From Thermothielavioides terrestris NRRL 8126 (taxonomy: Eukaryota; Ascomycota; Sordariomycetes; Sordariales; Chaetomiaceae), in contig NC_016457.1 in the NCBI RefSeq assembly GCF_000226115.1, positions 6,634,001-6,698,000 of the forward strand: a stretch of DNA of 64,000 bases, read 5' to 3'. The translations under genes were made by a program, and so were the position numbers. The notes beneath the pieces are model-generated. The model was not told the origin of the DNA. It did not search any database and was given only the letters and a program-made list of their open reading frames with translations. Below, piece after piece: positions 33,963 through 44,605 of the stretch. Position 1 is the first letter of the stretch. Each line of letters starts with the position of its first letter.

Positions 33963-36900
33963 TACCCCCCTAGGTCGAGCCTCCGGCTTCGACCTACTAA
34001 ATCTAGTAATCTACGAAGCTATTTCCAATATTACGTTCTTCCTAATCTAGCAATTCTATAGTGTTGAGGTCCTTCTACTATCGCTTTAATCTACTAAGCT
34101 TTATATACTTGCCCTTCTTAATTCTATATATTACACTATAAACCGAACTTTCTATTTAGCTAGAGCTTTCCTCTAGCCCTATATTTCTTCCTTCTATATC
34201 GTTTAGTAGGTATAGATCTTGATAAGGGCCTAGATATCTACTAGATTAAGCATTTCTATAAACTTCCTATAGAGCTCTAGTTCTAGCGCCTTCGTTAAGC
34301 TATTAGCTAATATCTAGTTTAAGGGTATATAATCTATATTAACCCTCTTGTTCTAAGCTTCTTAGTATAGCTAATAATTATAAATGTCGATATATTTTAG
34401 CTTTGTCTATAGTATAGGTATCTTAATATTAATTAGCTAGATCGTCTATTTGTTATTATACTAGATCAATAGGATCTTATTATCTAGATAGATCTCTAGT
34501 ATTTCTAATAAGCGCTAAAGGAATATACTTTCTTTTACTATCTATATAAGTGCTAATAACTCTACCTTTATAGTTAATATAGTTACTATATTCTACTTAC
34601 TAGTTTGTTAGGCGATTAGCCCTTTAAATAGGATAATAATGTAATTTTATAAACTTTTATAATCGATACTATTGTCAACGAAGCTAGTATCGTTGACTAC
34701 GATTAAGATGTCTCCTCCTTCTAGTTAGAGGGCTTAGAACTTCGTTCGATAGAGGTATTATAACACTTGATTAGCTATATAGTAGTATTCTAGTCCTAAG
34801 TTCTAATTAAACTATATAAGCTTAGAGGCTATAAAGGCAATGTCTAGGTATATATTGACGGCTATATATAGGATTAAGCCAACCTTCCTTTGATAGAGCT
34901 TAATAGAGCTATAGCTAGCAACATCGTTGTATAGGAGTAGTTTGCTCTTAGCTATTAGAGTCTCTAGCTCTCCTTCTTCCTAGGCTAACTTTACAATCTT
35001 CTTAATATAAGCTATCTAGCTAAGCCAAATTAAACGCCTTTTATAGTTACAATAAATCTCTATACCTAGGAATTATAGGAGGTTATCTCCTCCTATAAGT
35101 TTGTACTTTTCTTATAGCTAGTTAATTACTTCGTCGACTTAATATTAATCCTTTTTATAGTAGGCGAAGACGATATTATCTATATAGAAGAAGATGATAA
35201 TGCCTTTGTTTATTATAATATAGGGCTCTTATAGTATAGCCTAGAACCCTAGGTTCCTTAGGGTAGCTATTAGCTCTTATTACTAGAGGAGGGGAGACTT
35301 TTATAGGTTATAGAGTACCTTCTTTAGCTTTAGGATAGTTCCTAGCTTATAATAGCTATATAGTATCTCTATATAAATATCCTTATTGATCTTTATATTG
35401 ATAAAGGTATTGACTATATCGAACTACTTTAGTTCTAGGTCGAACCTCGCTATAGTAGTAAGCACTATTCTAAAGGATTATATAGTAAATGTAGCTATAT
35501 AGTTCTCTTTAGCGAACCTCTTCTTTTATTAATCGCTATATACTATTAGCCTCGCTTTATATTTAACGAAGTGCCTACTTTTATTAAACTTATAGATATA
35601 TACCTATATATAATCTAGGATCTACTTGCTTTAGACCTCTTTATTATAGTAGTAAATCTCTTTTTAGGAGCTTATTACTTCGTAGCTTTAAAGATAATTG
35701 TATTCTACCTCTAAGAATAGCTAGCCTAGCGAATAATCTTTAAGTTTAGAGTGCTATCGAAGTATAGGTAGAAGTATCAACTAGTAGATAGATTTAAGCT
35801 TGCCTTTTTACTATAAACGATCGACTTTTTCTTAGAAGATCCTTTTAGCGTTACTAGCTTCCTTCTTAATAGTATCGACTACCTTCTTAGCCTTCTTTTT
35901 ACTCTTTTAGATAAGCTCTTCTTTCTCTTCCTCTATACAAAGGACCCTCCTTAAGTACCTACGTTCGATAGCTCTAGGGCCTAACGTTCCTACGTTGAAG
36001 GTAGCCTCCTATAGTTGGAATACTCCTTTAGAGGCTTTAGACGAATGTAAACCTAGGAAGGTAGCTATGATTAGGGCGCTTAGCGAAGTAAGTAGAGGAG
36101 TTGAATATTAGAATTCTAGGAAAGTGCCTATAGCATTGCCTTTTACTACAATAGTATCTAATACTTCTTTAATAGTAACTAGGCTCTCCTCTAGTTCTTC
36201 GAAGGTTATTAAAGGTATATTAAACGCCTCTATTATATCCTCTTCCTTAGCTATAGACGTAAGATTACTATTATCTAGCTAATTGGTATTATCAACGCCT
36301 CTAGTATTAAGCTAGCGCTTTAGCTCTTTGAGGTCTACCTAGAGAATGTTTTACGCTATAAGCTTCAAATCGCCTAGGTATATCTACTTTTTATTAAAGA
36401 TTATATTATACGTATATACTACTTAGTCGGTAGCAGGGTTCTAAATACAATAGATGTTCAAGGAATCGTATTCTACAAGGTAGCCGATCTAAGCTCTTAG
36501 TCGGAATTGTTCGAAGCGCCTTTCTTTCTTTTTAGTAGTATCTATTATAGTAAATGCCTTATAACTATAGACCTTTAAATGCCCTTAATATAGCTTATAC
36601 TCTAAGGCTTTTAGGCCATTTCTCTTAGTAAAGAAGGTATAAAAGCGATCTAATAGCGTTATCCACTCTATTGTCAAAGATAGTATCCTATTGTAGAGAT
36701 ATACTATAGCTCTTATAACTTCTAGCTATAGTTGCTCTAGCAACTGTACGCCGATAGCCATTGTTCTAGCCTTCTCCTTAATTATACCCCCTAAGCGTTT
36801 AGCGCCTTCGTTCTATATAGGCGTATTAAACGCTAAAGGCTCTATTCGAATGCCTTGTCTCTCTACTTAGGTAGTAATAGCGCTCGCCTATATAAATTCG

Positions 36901-39574
36901 TTGTTATACTCTAAGACTTTAATATATAGCTAGTACTGCCTTTTAAATAGTATAGCAATGTGTTTAATAGCTGTTAAAATACTTAGAGCCTCGTAGTTAT
37001 ATAGATAATAGTCTTATATTATACCTAAATAGCGATCTATCGCTAATAGCAAATATTTAAAGCGCTATCGACCTTCCTAGAAAGGGTATAAATCTAGGGC
37101 GATTCTATCGCCTAGGCTATAGTTCAATAGCCTAGGAATACGATTAGGCCTATATTTTAACTTGCTAAGGCTATAGCCATTATACTTAAACGTTGGTACG
37201 CCTTTAATATACCCTCTTCGTAAGTAATTGACGAAGTGTTTAAGGGCCTTCGAGCCTATATAGCTAAGGTATAGATACTAAGTTATAGTATCTACTATAC
37301 TCTCTATATAGCGAGCCTAGTGATCGAGCCTCTTTGTTTAGGTAGCAAAGGCTATAGGCGTATAGTCCTTAGGCATATATTTAAGGATATATTGTTAGAG
37401 CTTCTTTATAATATATTCGAAGAGCGTATAATCTTAGTGCCTAAGTAGATAGTTCAGTATACTCTCTAGCCTATTATCCTACTAGATCCCTCGTCGATTT
37501 AGCTACTTCAACGATATAATATTGTATATAAAGGTTAAGTAGTAAGCTACATTATATAGTATAAAGACTATAACGCCTTCGTTGTTCTATAGTTTAATAT
37601 CTATCTTACTATATCCTTTAATCTAAATAGGGTACTCGCCTACCTAGATATAGTTATTAGATATAGCCAACTTAGGAGGCCTTTTGAACCTACTTAGATA
37701 GTTAGCGATATAAATAGTTGACCCTAAATCTAGGATTACTAAGTTAATTAAAGAATATCTCTAGCCTATCTAGAATATAGCTAAGATTATAGCGAAGCTC
37801 ACTATATATTTGCCTATAGCTCTCTACCGCTACGTTCTTACGATATACTAGTAGCTAAATATCGCTATAATGTTAATGTCTACGTTAGAGGTGTTGCCTA
37901 TATCAAGGGCGATATCTACTTTAGGGGCGGTACCTACTTTAGGGGCATTACCCTCTTCCTAGGTAGTATTCTTTTTAGGAGTAGTACTCTCTTTAGGGGC
38001 GTTAGCATCTACTATATCTACTTCGAGGACCTTAGGCTCCTTCGTCGAGAGTGTAGTTATAGCTCTTTTAGAGTAGTTAGCTAGTTAATATAGTAGTAGA
38101 TCTTTGTCTATATCGCTCTTTATATTGTTAGCGAAGCTACTCTTAGACCTTTTTATCTAAAGCCTATTGGCCTCTACTTATAGAGTTGAATCGGCCTTTA
38201 AATTAGCCTCTATATAAACTTTAATATATTCTCTAAGTTCCTACCTAGGTAGTATGCTTTTAGGGTTTAAGTAGTAGTACTACTTAGTTAGATAGAAGTG
38301 ATTATAGACATAGCACTTCCTTAATATACTTAAAGACCTTATAGAGGTACTAGAAGCTATAGGTATACTTAGCTTACGTTTAGAGTGGGATTAGCTGATT
38401 CTAGCTCCCTCTTTATAACTAGCTTAGCGCCTAAAGCGATCCTCCTAATCTTCTAGTTGCTTAGGATCTTTATTTTCTTTCTCTCTAGGGCTATATATTA
38501 GGAAGGATCCTTTCTTTATATAGTTAGGCGCCTTCTTAAGGAATAGGTACGTTCCTTTATAGACTTCTATAGCTATATCTTAAAAGGTTAGCTTCTTAAG
38601 GATCTCTATCTTATTTATAGTATAAAGGGAAACAAAGCTTAGGAATAGCTTCTCTAATATAGCTATTAGTTCGTTGAACTATAGACTAAGATTCTTCGTC
38701 TCGCTTATCTTTCGAAAGGAGGTCTTATCTATTAGGTTCTTCTATTTAACGAGCTACCTCTCGAAATTAGCCTTTTTAATATATATATTCCTAGAATATT
38801 TAAATATATTAAAGTAGATATAAATATATATTCGAAGCTCTATTATTATTTCGATAGTCGGCTAAGCAGTCTTCTTAAGGTTATTATACTATATTTAAAG
38901 GTTAATATACTCTATAAAGTAGATAGACCAATAGTTGGCTACTACTATAGTAGTTATAAAGGTTAATATTTAAATAAGGTAATTAGTCTAACGTTTATAG
39001 TCCTTATATTTATAATCTAGATTCTTCTTAACCTATAAAATGACGATAGTAATATTATTGTTGAACTATTTCTCTCTCTTATTATAGAGCTTCCTCTAGT
39101 AGCCGTTCAATGCCTCGACATTAGGCTACTCTTATAGACCCTTGTTCTTAAAAAGGGTCTAGGAATCTATATCGTTATCCTAGGCTATAGAGGCAATGCT
39201 AGGCTACTACTTGCCTATAGCGGATACTCCTAGATCGGCTAGAGCTCCTATAGCTATAGCTAGTGTAGAAGCTTATAGTTCGACGATATATTCCTAAAGC
39301 TTACGTTAGATACGCTTATAGGCGAGATTATAGGTATCAGCTATTATAGGCTTTAGGAGGAGCTCCGCCTTGCCTTCGAAGTAGTTAAGTAGGTCGAGAT
39401 ACTTAACCTTGTTGACAAACTCGTAGTTCTAAGCTACCTAGTTATCCGGGCTAGCTAGGATAATATCGATCTTTATATTGGCTTTCGAAGATATAGTAGT
39501 TGCTACTAAGCGCTATACGTAGGGCTATATATTTAGAGATAGGGCTAGGTTTTCGAGCTAATAAGACTTTTAAT

Positions 39575-39784
39575 TGTTAGAACCGCTACGCCGGCTTAGG
39601 AAGATAAAGCTATCACGATATAAGCAATGTATATAACTGGAATCAATCGTGGTGTTAAGGATATTGTATTGTAGGAGAGTTCTCCTGATCAGGAGCCCAG
39701 TCTTAGGCGGCAGTTGGGCATCAAGCTGGTGGATCCTAATCTCGGTGGGCCGGCCCGCTACCCTGGGCCAGGCTGGTTCTGACA
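39575..39784 (-). repeat. 210-bp LTR of Copia element (5' LTR of the minus-strand element)
   Basis: Partner of the LTR at 33753-33962, beginning TGTTAGAACC and ending GGTTCTGACA. Base composition is near normal, unlike the interior that abuts it at 39,574. Confidence 0.93.
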
Positions 39785-39789
39785 TATGT
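39785..39789. repeat. Target-site duplication TATGT (right)
   Basis: Exact copy of the left flank at 33748-33752; marks an ancestral insertion into a single TATGT. Confidence 0.9.
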
Positions 39790-39870
39790 CCTGCCGTTTA
39801 TGTCCTATTCTTCCATGCTATTATTGAGTCAATTGTTTCTAGTTAAACGCCGACCCCCTCCCCGCCTTCA

Positions 39871-41018
39871 ATGAATAGTTCTGGCAGCGAGCCGCCGAGA
39901 GCGTCGGGAGAACCGCGGACAAGGCCCGTCACAGCCAACAAGGCATGTGTGCCCTGCCGATTGCGCAAGGTCAAATGTGATGCGGCCGCGGTTGGCCTCC
40001 CCTGCAGCAGCTGTACCAGCAGGGAGCGCGTCAAGGACTGCGTATTGCCGGCCCGGAAGCGTCGGACTAAGTGAGTGGATCACTCTAGGGTCGCCCATCA
40101 TCAGGAGTGTGCTAACATAGTCCGGGGCTCATAGGAAAGTGATACATGTGCTGCCAAGTCCGAGCTCTGCAGGAGTATGTTTTCTCCTCTCCGTCCTGCT
40201 CCTGCGGTGATCCTCCAGAGGTTCCACTAACCGTCCCTAGACCACAGGCATCCCGGTTACATCCAACGGTGGCCAACTAGACAGCGACTCCGAACACCGG
40301 CTTGACTTCCAAAGCCCGCGTCAGACGGAGCCAGATCTGCTCTATCTCAACATCCTAAACGACGCGGTGAAAGAAACTACCGAACCCAGACCACGCCACA
40401 CGACTTCCGGCACTACCTACTGCCCAAGGTCGGACAACAATTTTACTCCCCGGAACTGTCTACGCATCAAGCTGCCCCAATTCGATGACGTCGACAAGGA
40501 GTATCTTGTCAAGAAGGGCGTCTTTGATCTGCCTCCCCCGGCCCATCTGTAAGATACACTCTGTTGGGAACCCCCCTACCCCAACTCTCCTCCCTTCTTG
40601 TCCTCACTTGTACTCACAAACAGAACCAAACAGAGATGCCCTCATCAAGGCCTACTTCGACCACGTCCACCCATTTTGCCCCGTGATCAACCGAGCCGAT
40701 TTCATCCGCGGCTACCGGTCGGGCACCTGCTCGCTGTTCCTGCTGCGCGCCATCCTGACGCCCGCCAGCGTGCACGCGCCCGCCGACGTGCTGATCTCGG
40801 GCTGCGGCTTCGCCAGCCGCTCAGCCGCGCAGGAGTCCTTCTTCTGCAGGGCCAAGCTGGTCCACGACTTCGCCGCCGAGGACGACCCGCTGGTCATGCT
40901 GCAGGGATCCATCATCCTGTGCATGATCGTGCTCGACCACCCCAGCGACCCGGACTTTGGGTACTGGCTGCATAACGCGGTCCGCCTTGCGGCCAAGCTT
41001 GACCTGCGCAACATGTGC

Positions 41019-41084
<66 letters not shown>

Positions 41085-42413
41085 CTTTCCTGGACTCTGG
41101 AAGGCCTGGTGACGAGCATTGCGGGTGCTAACTGCCGACGGACTCGGCCACAGATGCGTTCGAGAAGACGAACCGCCTGCGGTTTTGAAGTTGTACAGAA
41201 GGATCTGGTGGGCTCTCTATGTTCGTCCCGTCCCTCCTCTCCCCGTCGTGTTCTGCTCTTCCTGCCTGGTGCTTACGGTAGTTACCTAGTCTTTGGACAT
41301 TTTCCACGTCTTTGCCAATCCCCGACGCTCGCGACTACTCGAAGACACCCCCGCGATCAAGCCGAGGACCGAAGATGACTGGGAACCGGAGGAAGTCTCG
41401 GACGCGCCATCCGGCCTGCTGTCGCCAGTCACGCCTCAACAAAGGGCCTTGCCCGTTGTCCAATGCGAGCTGTCTGGAATATGTATGTGCTGGGCTCTAT
41501 CCGCGCTCCTACTCCCTTTGTCTTGGAGATTTAATTCGTAGCAGGCACCGCAAACTGACTGACTGACTGACCATCCTTCAGTTGCACAATGTCTATCCAT
41601 CGTGACCAGCAAACACCAGCAGGACCTTCGCCCGATCATGCACACGCTCGACGCGTGGCGCGGATCCCTCGCCGCTGAGATGCACGTGGCACCTGGCAAC
41701 ACCGGAACGGACATTTACTACCTGCACATACAAGCCATGAGCTACAGGTTCGAGTGCGTCTTGTGCCGACTGATGCACCGCCGTTGGCAGCAGCAGTCTC
41801 AACATGCGGACCTGAGCGAATGGGCGCGACAGCGGCTTCGGACCGCCGTGCTGGAGTTGGACACGATTGCCATGCGGGTGTTGGCGAGCGGAAACCTGGC
41901 GGACTTCCCCATCTCCTTGTAGGTGCCATCCATCCATCCATCCATCCATCCCTTTCCCCCCATGCTCTGTCAAACGCACGCACCCACGGAGCAGCTAACA
42001 ACGATGGCCTTGCCGGCAGCGTAACCACGATGACCGCGCTGCTCGCTCTGCACGTCGAGACGGCGCTCGATCCCGCCGAGACAGACCTCGCCCGCTCGAT
42101 GGCTCGGATATCCATCAGCCAGACCATGCTGCTCCTCGACCAGGGAAGGGAAATACCCGTCTTGAAGAGAGCGCTGCCGATATTTGAGGAGATCCTGGCC
42201 AGGAAGAATCTGTGCTTGGTTGCGCCGCCCGCCGGCCTCCGTGAAGCACCCGCGCCGTCGCAGTCACGAGACAACGGTGTGGCGGATGCGTGCGCTCTGC
42301 CGCAGCTGGAACCGTGTGAACATGATAATCCGGCCGTCTATGGGGACCTCCTAGGGTTTGATTTCTTGGACGAGTGGCAGATCGGACAGCTGGATTTTGC
42401 TGATCACTCCTGA
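39871..42413 (+). CDS. Zn(II)2Cys6 transcription factor with fungal-specific regulatory domain
   Basis: Nuclear regulator of 639 aa. Exons are 39871-40070, 40135-40174, 40241-40548, 40634-41014, 41154-41220, 41290-41482, 41582-41918 and 42020-42413; every phase closes. The binuclear zinc cluster uses Cys26, 29, 36, 45, 48 and 57 (ACVPCRLRKVKCD ... CSSC ... DC). The middle homology region is recognisable from DALIKAYFDHVHPFCPVI through KLDLRN, then KLYRRIWWALYSLDIFHVF, which is the classical Fungal_trans core. Targets are unknown; overall layout resembles CTF1/FarA-like regulators but this is not firm. Two oddities: intron 4 (41015-41153) starts GTGCG followed by 65 T residues, and the ATG lies only 82 bp from the Copia target duplication, so the native promoter is displaced by 6 kb. 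Intron 7 carries a CCAT microsatellite. The frame itself is intact. Confidence 0.88.
41020..41084. repeat. 65-base T homopolymer in an intron of the regulator gene
   Basis: Uninterrupted run beginning five bases after the intron's GT donor and ending before CTTTCC. True length is uncertain because sequencing and assembly of such runs is unreliable. Confidence 0.9.
41926..41951. repeat. CCAT microsatellite
   Basis: Six or more CCAT units in intron 7 of the Zn2Cys6 gene. Confidence 0.85.
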
Positions 42414-42754
42414 TGCGGTTTCCTCAGATCCGGCGGGTTTGAATATCCCATTCAATCATCACTTGCCTGCCGAATGAGCCCTCAATTCACAGGGCCGTCT
42501 GACTAGGCACATGCCGTCCACTTCAATGATAATTTGGTGGTCACAGGAGATGAGCGTTACCGACAGCTCTCCCCCCCCGGCTCCGGAAGATGTCAAGGAG
42601 CCCGATCCGCCAGAAGTGTTGGTGATAGTTGGAAAGCTCGCAGAATGTGCTGCGGATTGGACCTCTGGCAGGGAGAGAGAAGCCCCTTCATCCCCGACGT
42701 GTTTCACAAATCGTGTACCTCGGTGCTATTTTCAAGCCCGGCCATCAGAAGTCA
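42414..42754. other. Convergent 3' intergenic spacer
   Basis: About 340 bp between the regulator stop and the 3' end of the minus-strand APH-like gene. Nothing further is seen. Confidence 0.6.
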
Positions 42755-43740
42755 TCAGTGCCCGCTCCAGTGGGTGATGGCCTGGTCGACCACAAACTCA
42801 GCGTCGTAGCTCTTCGGGAAGATATCGAGAAGCGCGCTGTAGTAGCCACACGACCAGTCAGGCGTGCGGAAGAGCCTGAGCAGGTCGAGGTACTCGGGAT
42901 AGTAGCCGGCCAACTCCCAGTCGACGATAGCCACCACGCCGATCCCCGGCCGCACCAAGATATTGATCCCATGCAGGTCGCCGTGTGTGAGGACAATCTC
43001 GTGGTCGGCACGCATCTGCGAGCGGATCATGTCGCGGACCTTCGCATGGCCGACGATATCCGAGACCAAGAAGTCGTTAAACGCAGCCTCCGTGGGAAAC
43101 GGCCCACCCCCGCCTCGTAGTAAGACCAGCGGCGGGCATCAACGACTGGGCGGCCGCCAAAGGAGCAGATAACGCCGTCGGGGCTCTTGAGGGCGCGTAG
43201 CTGGCCAATATAGTCCCTGAGCTGCCGGATAACCAGGGCCCTATCCTGTGCTGAAAGCGAGCGGTCCCACGCAGCCGGAAGCGTCTCGCCCTCAATGAAC
43301 TCCATCGTAAAGTGCTGGTCCCCAACATCGTAGACACGCGGAACCGGGATGCTGGTATGCTCCGAAACAAAGCGGATTGCCTCGACTTCGGAGCGGCGGA
43401 TTCCGCTGCGATAGAACTTGGTTACCCGGGTGCCACACGCGTGCTTGACCAGGCAGGAGAACGCGGTCTTCTCCGAGATGACGGTGCCGCCTGCTTCCAG
43501 GAGCTTTCGAACAAGTGGCTGGTCGACCAGCCGTGGCGGTGGGGGTGGTGAATCCGGAACCCGCACCCCCTTTGCGAGCATCTTCTGCCGATACATGCTC
43601 CGAAGGCGGCGGCTGGATTCCCTCGCGGCGCTGAGCTCATCGCTGTCGCCGTAGCCTACTGTCTCGACGGAGCGGTGATGCAGTTTAACTGGCACGTCGC
43701 CTGGGAATTCTTGCGGAGGGGTGGGTTTGGAGCTGGACAT
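42755..43740 (-). pseudogene. Aminoglycoside phosphotransferase (APH)/choline-kinase-like protein with one frameshift
   Basis: APH-fold kinases phosphorylate small molecules such as choline; fungal paralogues are numerous and mostly unassigned. The first frame (43740 to about 43095) runs from MSSSKPTPP through VTKFYRSG, IPVPRVYDVG and FTMEFIEGETL, a good N-lobe. The second frame (43095 to 42755) continues with EAAFNDFLVSDIVGHAKV, the catalytic loop LTHGDLHGINILV and the metal-binding IVDWELAGYYPEY. Both essential motifs are present, and total length is normal for the family. The two frames join only if one base is added in the CCC/GGG run at about 43,093-43,095. A 68-nt GT...AG stretch (43,107-43,040) would also restore frame when removed, but it would delete the conserved FNDFLVS segment. 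It is either a young pseudogene or a sequencing error in a working gene. Confidence 0.75.
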
Positions 43741-43853
43741 GCTGGCTGTGCATAACTTGGCTGAGGAGCCTGGGAAGTTGAAAAGGTGGGGTGCTGGATG
43801 GTGGTCTCAAAGCGGAAACAAATCGCAAGGCGGCAAGCAAAAAGGGCGCTTGC

Positions 43854-44399
43854 ATGTCGATCCTTGCGTGCCGAGCCGACAGCATTGCCGCCGTTGTCAT
43901 GTTGTTCAACATCCTCACTTCTGTCGGCCTGCTGGCGATCCCCTGGCTACGTAAGTCCACGCCCGGCCGCGTATAGGGCGAGAACGCTTTTTTACGATCA
44001 ACTATTCATCGCCTTTACAGTGCCCGCTTAATACGCTCCTCTCGCAGTCCGGGCAGAGGCGGCCGCCCTTGCGACGGCATCCAACCGGATCTTCACCTTT
44101 CTCGCCGTGGAGATCACTCCTGTCAACATCACGAGCATCCAGTGGCGAACCTACATCTACTTCCGCGTTTTCAACTTCGCCTTCATTCCATTGATTACTT
44201 CTCCTACCCGGAGCCATGAAATCGCTCCCTCGGGCAGATCGACCGTCTAATCACGGGCGAGAAGGGCATGCTGGATTGGACTTCCTTGATGGGCTGGGTC
44301 GGGGACGCGGGGAATTGCTCGGGGTGCACCAGAGACAGACGACAACAGCAGCAAAGCTGGCTAATGGCGCCCAGGTTGAGGATTCATCGGTATGAGTGA
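43854..44399 (+). pseudogene. Relic of MFS sugar transporter (3' part only)
   Basis: The last third of a hexose-type transporter is recognisable. ADSIAAVVMLFNILTSVGL and LAIPWL match helix 10. After an intron-like GTAAGT...TTTACAG, sequence from 44,050 reads RAEAAALATASNRIFTFLAV and EITPVNITSIQWRTYIYF (helices 11-12). The end motif then switches frame to FSYPEP, stop, NRSLGQIDRLITGEKGMLDW. In intact family members the helix 10/11 linker is PAEI.PLRIR; here it contains a TAA. No N-terminal two thirds exist upstream, where the APH-like gene begins instead. Hence it is a truncated, multiply interrupted remnant. Family identity is firm, function is lost. Confidence 0.85.
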
Positions 44400-44605
44400 T
44401 GCCACGATATGAGGGAAGGAAGACTGAATATAACCCACCGCATTGGGGGCATTCCACCAACTTAGTTGACAAGCCGAGCTCAAAGAATAACCTTGACCTT
44501 GTTTTTGACTTATTCCAGCAAAAACCACTCGTTAGCACGTAACGAGCAGTGCACGTCCTTTTGCTTTGCTAGGAGTATTCTCACCCTGACTCGTAGAGCC
44601 CCCGC

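Larger units (their letters stand above)
33753..39784 (-). mobile_element. Ty1/Copia LTR retrotransposon, inactivated by RIP-like mutation
   Basis: Complete element of 6,032 bp with 210-bp LTRs and a perfect 5-bp target duplication. Coding order read on the minus strand is gag, protease, integrase, reverse transcriptase, RNase H, which is the Copia order. Visible remnants are a zinc-knuckle-like KCYVYNHF near 38,310; the integrase region after the catalytic core (IEPLAFNTPIQNEGAKR and VYLYNRTPS, 36,690-36,860); the RT box KGIIIFFYIDNIVF at 35,163-35,207 where Copia elements have YVDD; and RNase H residues SFVDNSIDYKS near 34,650-34,690. All frames are riddled with stops, and the interior is dominated by TA-rich words, as expected from C-to-T change on both strands. 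It cannot encode proteins. The plus-strand copy of RT motif (YIDN) itself shows G-to-A changes consistent with RIP. Confidence 0.95.

Noticed and set aside
33963..39574. AT-rich interior considered as mitochondrial DNA or centromere
   Set aside because: Exact LTR pair, 5-bp target duplication, purine tract and Copia motifs in the right order show it is a mutated retrotransposon.
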